From Sabellastarte sp. h YS-2021 (Eukaryota > Annelida > Polychaeta > Sabellida > Sabellidae): a stretch of DNA of 64,000 bases. The notes under the pieces were generated by a model. It did not search any database, was not told where the DNA came from, and worked only from the letters and a program-made list of their open reading frames with translations. Both the position numbers and the translations under genes were made by a program. The stretch covers positions 15,538,496 to 15,602,495 of the forward strand of contig OZ024936.1 of NCBI GenBank assembly GCA_964017235.1, read 5' to 3'. Below are positions 12,801 through 21,800 of this stretch, piece by piece (within the stretch, counting starts at the first letter, position 1; each line of letters begins with the position of its first letter).

Positions 12801-15800
12801 AAATAAATCTTTATTTACTTACCATAGGGTGAACTTCTCACACAAGGACAGTGTGGTCTAGTAGGATCTGAAAAGTCATGAAGATAGATTTTTTTATATA
12901 AACTGGTTCAGTTGATACACATTATGCTATATCAAGGTCATTGCTGGAACAAATCCTAACAACAAAAACTCTCCTATTCAGTGCCCATACAGAGCACTGT
13001 ATTCTGTCTTGCAAGATGATAGACACAGAATGGAGCTCTCTTTTTTCGAAACTGATTAAAATTGGTAAAACTTATTCAAAAGCAGAAATGAAATATTGAA
13101 ATTCTCTTTTTTGTTTACTATATGTTTACTGGTTACCCATACAATACCTACAACTCTGATAAAAAGTAAGAAAATTGTTTGGACAAAAACTATCGTTTTG
13201 TAGTAACTATTATTATATTGTAGATGCATAAAGACTGGGTCTATCATATTGGGTCTCAATTTAGAGACGTATTGGATAGGCCCATTTTGTATCATTGGTA
13301 GGCATACAGGCATTAAGGCTTAGGACACCCTACTCCTTGTTGTTGTTTATCTACCTATTCGCTTCCTGATTGATGACTCTTTCCTTTGAAAGGAGACATC
13401 AAATCTGGGGGCATTTTCACAAAAGGTCTTAGCCCAGTCTTAGGCCCAAAGGTGAGAGTTGTTTTTAAATGTTTTAGTTTGTCTTTAAGGATTTCAACAA
13501 TGGTCACAGCCGCAGCTTTGGCGGAAGCCACAGGCTCAGATATGGCCCCCATAATTCTTTCTCCACTTCAAAATTTGAAATGGCTGAAAATAAAGTACAA
13601 GTACAACACCCCCATAAAGTAGTCTTTGGACATTTTTTATGTGGTTGCCATGTTTTCTATTGCAAAATAGGATTTTGCCAGAAATAAAATCTGTTAAGCA
13701 AACAAAGGATTTATGTCAGCATTAGACAATTTTGACTAGAGAAATAAAGGTCAAGTGTCACAGAAAACCACTGTGGATATTTGATAAGCTTGGTCTCAGC
13801 TGAGACTGAGACCAATTCTGTGAAAAGCATTTGAGATAAAAATTTAAATGAGCCAAAAGGCTCAGATTTGAGCCAGTGGCTCAGCCTGAGAATGGGCTAA
13901 GTCTGAGACCTTTCATGAAATTGGCCCCTGACTAGTGATTGCTGCAGAATAAGTCATCCCATGTATCAATCCCTTCCCACCAAGGTCCCAAAACTAATGC
14001 CCCATTTACACTACAGGCTGTATGTCCTGTGGTTAGAAGACCCGCCCCAAGACACAGAATTTCATCCGAGTTGTTGACACTACAGGCACTACAGGCAGAC
14101 AGCCACTGATTGGACACAGTTTTTTAACCGTCAATAACAGTAAGATGACAGTACTACAAACTTTGTTTACCAAGAAGCAACCTCCATTAACCTTAACTCA
14201 CTTTCAGTAGTCATCGAATGAACATGTGGTGAAATGAGCAATACCTTAACTCACCTTATGTCACTGTATTACATGGAAAGATGATTGAATCACAACCTTA
14301 TGTACAACAAGGACCACACCTTTGGTTACCGTAGTCAGAAATTGATAGGCACATATGCAAAATCATCTGTGCATACTCACGGTACCAAAATTTTACACAG
14401 TTTAAATCTTCCGTAGGACTCGCAATTTAGTGGAAGTTTTGCCAGTGACTCACAAGGTCACATACGAATGTCAGACAGTGATCCGAGGACAGGGACGTTT
14501 CACCAAATGAGAGTTACCAGGTGATACTGCCAGTAATGTGAAAGGGGTATAAAATGCTTGATTTTTGTAGGTTTATGTATGTTAAACATTAAGAAAAATT
14601 GTTGGTGCATATGAGGGCAATAAACATGGTATGACAGAAAATTTCATATTTTTAAATGTAAAATACATTCTTATGAAGAAAAATGTATATACCTACCATA
14701 TGAAAACACTTAGGTAAGCATGGCTTGGCGTCCAGTGACCGCCACATACACCATACATAGAATTTAAAATATGAGGGGAGACCCTCTTTAAACCTATGCA
14801 CCTGCTACCTTTGACCCCTGGTGACCTAATTCACCATGCCATGTGCAGTAATACAGAAATAGTTCATTTTTTTGTGAAAAAACATAAATGCTGGAAAAAG
14901 GTCTTTTAAAAGCAGGGCAGGCGGTAGGGTGATTTGCTGTTTTCATATGGTAGGTACATACATTTTTCTTCATAAAAATGTATTTTACATTTAAAAATGT
15001 GAAATTTTATTTCATAAAAATGTAATATACCCTACCATATGAAAACACTTGGGTTGAATGCCCACATGGAAGGATTGTGGGAAAAAGACAGACTGAGGAA
15101 AACCACCCTAAGGGTACATTGCATAAAGAGGATAGTTCCTGGTGCAATTGAACCCAAAACCTCTGTGCTGAGGAAATAACTGTAATGAGTTAAATGAGTA
15201 GAATTAACCACTGCAAGAACCCCAGCACTGCTGTCTACACCCTATTAGGTCAGCTCAAAGGAGAGACCATAAATATGCCACTATGCTCAGAATACAAACA
15301 TGCCCCTTCACATGTGGAACAGAGTTAGAGGGAATAAAGGATAAAATGTTATCCACAAAGATATTGTCTGAGCAGCAATATCACCCTCTTTGAACTTCAG
15401 AAGAAAGACCAAGAAGAAATCCTCCTAAGAAAGTCAGAATAACTAGATAGATAGTATCTCAGGAATCTGGCAGAAAGAAAGGAAAATTCCCCTAAGTCAT
15501 CCTGACCAAGACAAAAGTCAAAGCAGGAAGAACCTTCTGAAGGAAACTGGCTTGAGCCAGGGAAGTAAGATCTCACTTAAGGATGACTTAGGCCGTTCCT
15601 AGAGAGTGGGAAGAGACCTTTAAATAAAGGAATCAAAATCACTCCTTCTCCTTCCCAAAGTAAGGGAGTAAGAAAGACTTCTTATATATGAAAAACTTGG
15701 CTCAGCAAGTGAAAAAGGGTTCAAGAGGAGCCTTGCTAAGAGCCTGCAGAACCAAGGATTAAGTACCAAACAGGTAGGTGACGACTACCCTAATTCTGGA

Positions 15801-18800
15801 CTTAAAGAAGCTCTAAATGAGACTTCCCAGCTCCTTATAAGAACCCAACTCCAAGCATTACATGGAGAGAGCTGACCTGTACCCCTATTGTCTAAAAAAT
15901 TGTTCCTTAAAGGGAACAATCAGCAATAAAGGGACAGTTGAAGCATGACAAAGTGGCCATGTTTCTCACAAGTTTTTGAAGCAGTTCCATCTTGCTTCAT
16001 AGACAGTAATGGAGGATAAAATATCATCCAAGGCCCCTTCTCTGAAGATTCTTCTGTAACGAGACTTCAGCCATAATGCATGAAAAAAGGAACTCCATAA
16101 AAAATAATAAACCTCAAGATGAGGTTGTAATAGAAGAATAAGAGGAAGAGCCACTTGGTTTCTTGAAGACGATATTGAGGCCCAACCTTGGCAATTGCCA
16201 AGGGAGGCTAGAAAAAGCATGGTACAGCTCTGAAAGTTGATTAACTTCCTGGCCATAGAGGACAAAGAGCTGAAGGATGGAAGGAGTAAAACAAGTACTC
16301 CGGACCAAACAACTCCAGGGCATCTGTTACCAGAGCCTAAGGATCTAGCACAGGAGGCACATGTAAGAGCAGCTTGTGATTGAATCACATGGCAAATAGA
16401 TCTAACTCAGATGAGAAGTCTGAGATTACCATCTGAAGATCCAAGAATTGAGAGACCACGTTATGTAAAAGGTGAGATAAGACCTCCAGAGATGGTCTGC
16501 CAAGGATTCATACCCCTGGAACATGAGTAGGTGGAAGAACAGACTTGCTCTTGTAAAAATAATGGCAAAAAGGTGCCAAAATAGATACACATGTCCCAAG
16601 ACTGGAAGCTCTCTTGATATAAAAAGAACAGACAACAGTGTTGCCTGAGACAATCTGAAGTGTCCTTTAAAGAAAGGACAATAAAAGAACAAATGTCTTG
16701 AGAACAAGACATCTGTGTTGTCTGAGGCTAAAAGGATGATCCTTTGATGAAAGGATAAAAAGAGCGACAAATGTCTGAGCAAAAAGGAGAGCTACGAGCT
16801 CTAGAACTGATGAGCAGATTGGACTGCTACATCAAAGTAGGACCTTAGGCGATCAAAAGAGCACAAAAAGATCCCCAACCCTAAAGTGAAACATTCACGT
16901 TAGTAGATGTTAACACTAGGGAATTAAAGAGAGGTATGCAAAGACATAGTTCCCATGAAAGTACCATCTTAAATTAACTTTCACAGAAGGATCAAAGAAT
17001 GGAAATTCAAAGCACCATTGAGGAGGAAAATCAAAGTGTCCTGAGATAACACTGAAGAAGTGTCATGTGCATGCAACCTTGAAGAAGTGGCTTCCAAGTG
17101 AAAGCCAGTAGAAGAAAGGTGCCAAGTTGGAGAGGAAATTAAAGGTGTTCTAAGGCAGAGAAAAGATGAGCTGCTGAATAGACAGAACCTTGTCCCTGTG
17201 AATAACACCTTTAGACAGGTTAAGAACCTGGCCCAGGAAGGAGAACTGTTGTAAGAACAGATCTAAATACTTCCTGCTAGGAACCACTCCAAGTTAATAG
17301 TCAAATCTAAGAGAGTTGCCAAATGAGCCTCTGACAACTATTGGCTCTAATGAGCCAAGTTATAGTGACATGTGCACTGAGATGCCCAACCTCAAAGCCA
17401 ACTTCTCTTACTTCCTTGACTGAGGAAGTAAATCCTTAAAGGCTAGAGGCTAGGCCTAAAGGCATTGCCACAAACTGGTACACCCTGCCCAAAAGCAAAA
17501 CTCTGAGCATTAGTGAACCAAAGGAGCCAAATGAGGAAAAGGATGCATATCGAGGAAGAGAAGAGGTCCACTGGCCAAAAAGAAGGGAGAAAATGATCAA
17601 CTGATAAGTTTCCATCCTGATAGTTTGGAGAACCAGGAAAAGATCCAAATCTAGGAAAATATCTAAATCCAATGCTGGTTTCCAGTCTTCTATCTCTTTG
17701 TCAAGGAAAGGGGGCCTGAGAAAATCAGGTAAAGAAGAGCCCAAGCACTTGAACTGCTCCTACGAACAGCAAGTGTGAGGCTGAATGACAAAGAACAGCA
17801 TACTTCTGAGGAGAAGCAAAAAAGCTGAAGAAGATGAAATCAGGAAAGTGGAATCTGAGAGACCACTGGAAGGTGAAAACCAAGATCCAGGTTTCTGGAA
17901 AATGCAAGGCTGACACCGAAACATTTCAAATGAAATAGAAGAAATCAGTTGACCTCCCACTGGCAAGTGGAGGGATCTGGAAGTAAGAGTGAAAGTTTGA
18001 ATAAAACAAAACACTCTTGTCTCCTGAAGGACGCCATAATAGAGGTTGAGGCTGAGCCTCTGCCTATGGAAGGCATTTCACCACCAAAATGTTGGAACCT
18101 GGAAAGGAACCACATCCTTTAAGTACTAAGTTAGAGAGAAGACTTCCTAATTGGGAGGAGAAAGGTCTTTATTGGCCTGCCTCAAGAGGCTAAAGCAGAA
18201 AGCTTAAAAGAGGCACCTTTAGTAAGGGCAACATGAACAGCCTCTGCTTATACTATTATATGTGAGAAAAAGTAGTCTCTCAAGAGAGACACCACAAAAA
18301 ACAGTATAATACCGAAATTGGCCCAATTTACCCTACCAAGTGACTAGGCACAAGTGAGGGAAATGGATAAAGAAATCTCTCAAAACAAAGTGCAAAGATG
18401 GCCAAAAAAGGGCATAGATCAACCAGCTAAAATGTAGCTGGAAGATCCATTGAAAAGATGTCCAAAGCATGGTGGATGCAAAAAACCACTGAGAACTATT
18501 GCCTGATTAATCCACTTGAATAAGTGATCAACAAAACAGGGCTGAAGGAAAAAATCCCACAGTACTAAGGACCCTAAGGTCCATCTCAGATCACCCCTAA
18601 TAGCAGAGGACTCTGCCTAGGGAAGAGAAGGTCTTAAGAACCCCACCAGGCTAGATGCCCGGTCCGGAAACCTGAGCAAGTCAACCCAAAAAACCATCTG
18701 AAGAGGGTTTGTACCTGGCAAAACTAAGTTTTAGAAGGTAAATTTGGGTAATTACCCAAACTATAAAACTTAGAATGAGAAGATCCCAAAATGAATGAGT

Positions 18801-21800
18801 GACAGAAAGTAAGTATCTGGCCTCACGAAGGAACTTCTAAGCCTGGGAATAGTGGTTGACTTAGAGAAAAATAAGACTGATCAAAAGGAAAGAGCAGTCA
18901 AATTTATTCCCTAATTCTGTTGGACAGGAAGCCTTGAAATCTTCTGTGGAGACAATTGAAGGATGAAGTCCTAAGCATCCATAAAGTCCAATAGACTGGC
19001 ACCAAAAATGTTGAAATAGGGTCCCTGAAGTCTGTCTAAAGGTTAACTACAGACAGAGGGACCCCAACATACCCAAAAAGGAGAAGTGTTCATTGGTAGT
19101 CAGATCTAAGAAATGGTGAAAATGCAATAAAAAGCTGTTGAGTAACAAGATTTCCCCAAGCCCCAAACAAAAATTTTCTATATCTAGAAAATGTATGGAG
19201 CTGTGTTTAGGAAGTAGCAAAATCAGTTGGATTCAACTGATAAACTCTTCTAAAGGGACCCTTAACAAAAATGGCCTTGAGGAGGTAATCCCAGCACCAA
19301 AAAGCTGCCTGATTAGGCTGAGTCTTAGACATAAAAAAGGACTAAAAATGGGATGAGAAACCAAATGACCAAAATGACGTAAAATTGGAATGTGGGAAAC
19401 CAGTAACAGTGAAATGGATCTCCAAAGGGGAAGAACAAGTCAACCCCATGAACCGCTTACCACCATCCTCCAGACTTTAAGGTGGGGAAAGGGTGAAAGT
19501 GGAGACCCTAGATTCAGAATTGAACCCAAAACACTGAAACCAGGATCCGTATCCCAGAAATGTCAATTGAATGGACCTGAACAGAAATGAACTGTAATGA
19601 AGGTACCATAATGTTACGCTAAAAAATTTGCGTTAAAAATGAAAATTATTACACAGTATGCTCTGAAGCAATAATGCTCAACGAAATATTGAAAAGGAAT
19701 GTAAAAAACAGACCTGGAAATGCTGAAATCACTGAGAAAATGATTATTTTCTACCAATCTGCCACTGTGGCCTAGGGGGTAACACACTTGTCTAGGAACT
19801 CAGAGGACGTGGATCAATCCCAGGTACAGGCAGATACATAGTGGCTCGGATGACCACTTAAAATGGCGGTCCTCTGTCATTGGGTCCTATCCCCAGTGGC
19901 AGGTTAAAGAACCTCAAGGACGTTGATAAATAGTCATCCTTAAGCCTCTATCTTCCAGTTAGTGGAATTCCAGTTACTTGTGAGTTGAGGCTGTACCTGT
20001 ACAGTTGGATTGGTCAAATAGCGCTTTGAGTCCTGTAGTATATGGAGATATTGCGCTGAGTATAAACACATAATAATAATATTAACCGATCAGTTGACCT
20101 CCATTTTGGATGTGACATCATCATCACGTGACCTGGTGAATGATTCGTAAAAAGCTAAAAAACATGGTCAAATAATGCGGTGAAATGAAGAATTTTGTGT
20201 AAAGAATGAAAGAAAACCATAAATTGGTAATTATAATGCCTGTATAAGTGAATAAATTCACCGCGGAAATGAATATTTCCAAGGTCAAACCAACATTCAG
20301 ACACCACATGACCAGATGAGCGATAATACGAAACTATGCAAAACATGTTAAAGTATTGCACAAAATAAACAATAAATTCACCAGAAATCGAAGGACTATG
20401 GTAAATAAAATGGAGGAAAAGTGAATAAAACAGCAAAAAAGTATTCACAGAGCATCAAAAACGTGTAAATGCAGGTCTTATGAGAGGTAGCAAAGACGCC
20501 TGTTGAGACATCAACCGCCATAAAAAGAATGAAATATTTCTGTATTACTGCGCATGGCAGAGTTAATTAGGTCACCAGGGGTCAAAGGTAGCAGGTGCAT
20601 AGGTTTAAAGAGGGTCTCCCCTCATATTTTAAATTCTATGTATGGTGTACGTGGTGGTCACCGGATGCCAAGCCATGCTTACCCAAGTGTTTTCATATGG
20701 TAGGGTATATTACATTTTTATGAAATAAAAACTGGCTGTTGAATGGGACGTGAAACAGCAACTCTGACCTTTGACATGGTATAGAAAAAAAATAAATTAG
20801 CCAGTTAAACATATGTAACAGTGATATGTTAACATTGCAAAGGTCTAAGTTAGGGTTTTAGGGCCTGTTCAACAGCCAGGGGCGTGCTGGGACAGGGTCT
20901 CAGTATTGTCACTTGGGAGAGTCAAACCCACACAGAGGTGACAGCCTGTCATTAAATGTCAAGCTGGGGTTGTTCCTTACATATATTAATAATACTTTGT
21001 GATCCTCCAATAAACACTGATTATTTAATTATTCAATTATTTATAAATGGAAGCCATGGCAACAGCATGTAAAAATCAATAATAGTTTAACGTATAGATT
21101 TCTTAAGAGCAAAATACACAAAACAAAAACACAAAAGTTACTTTCAATTAAAAATTTTAAGCATACCAGACTTTGAATGGAACAGATTAGCTCTATTTGC
21201 TACATTGATATTATATATATATATATATATATGCATGTTTTCTCTGTAACCAGGATGTACGTGCATGTACGATGGGATGTAAGAGAGGCTTAACCCATAT
21301 AGGGGGATATATGGAGCAGGGTATTTTTTTTTTTGTATTTTTCTATACAAACGGCACCACCTTACTGCTTCTAGGCATAAATTGGTCGCAGGCATAAGTT
21401 CTCCGCCATCATCATATTTTGAAATTTCTATAAATCTAAAGGCGTGTATCATTCTTGAATGGTCTATTATAATAAGATTTATGATAATTACCACATTTAA
21501 ACCCTGTGCAACCACACATTTGTCTGTTTGACACATTCAAATGAGTGGCAGCCAACTTATGCCTGCGGCCAAGTTATGCCTTGAAGCAGTACCATGGATA
21601 ATGTCAATTGTTGTCAGCAGTAGTTTTTCAGTAAAATCTCCGAAACTAGATAACATACGATATAAAACATGAAAAACAACATAAAATCCATGCAGAAATG
21701 GCCCAGAAATCACAAGTTAAACATCAAGCTTTTATATTCAGTGGTTCTCCTTTACGTATTGTAGTGAGTAACGGCTGACACTAATGGACACACATTTAAT

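Larger units (their letters stand above)
5953..12822. other. MCO-1 intron 2 (6.9 kb)
   Basis: Contains the GC-rich TIR element (6759-7465), an hAT-like end (about 7900-8065), two SINE-A copies and the 2.5-kb long-TIR element (10,297-12,800). Positions 5953-6750 (including a tandem 'aagataaagatactaaggatac' patch near 6025-6080) and 8070-9800 show no gene and no clear repeat. Confidence 0.6.

Noticed and set aside
15966..18014. Several 70-140 codon minus-strand frames
   Set aside because: They are low-complexity Ser/Leu/Phe translations of a purine-rich strand inside a TIR element. No conserved motif, and frames overlap each other.
21144..21536. 130-codon minus-strand frame
   Set aside because: Runs through a (TA)n microsatellite giving I-Y-I-Y-I-Y; no recognisable domain or splice context.
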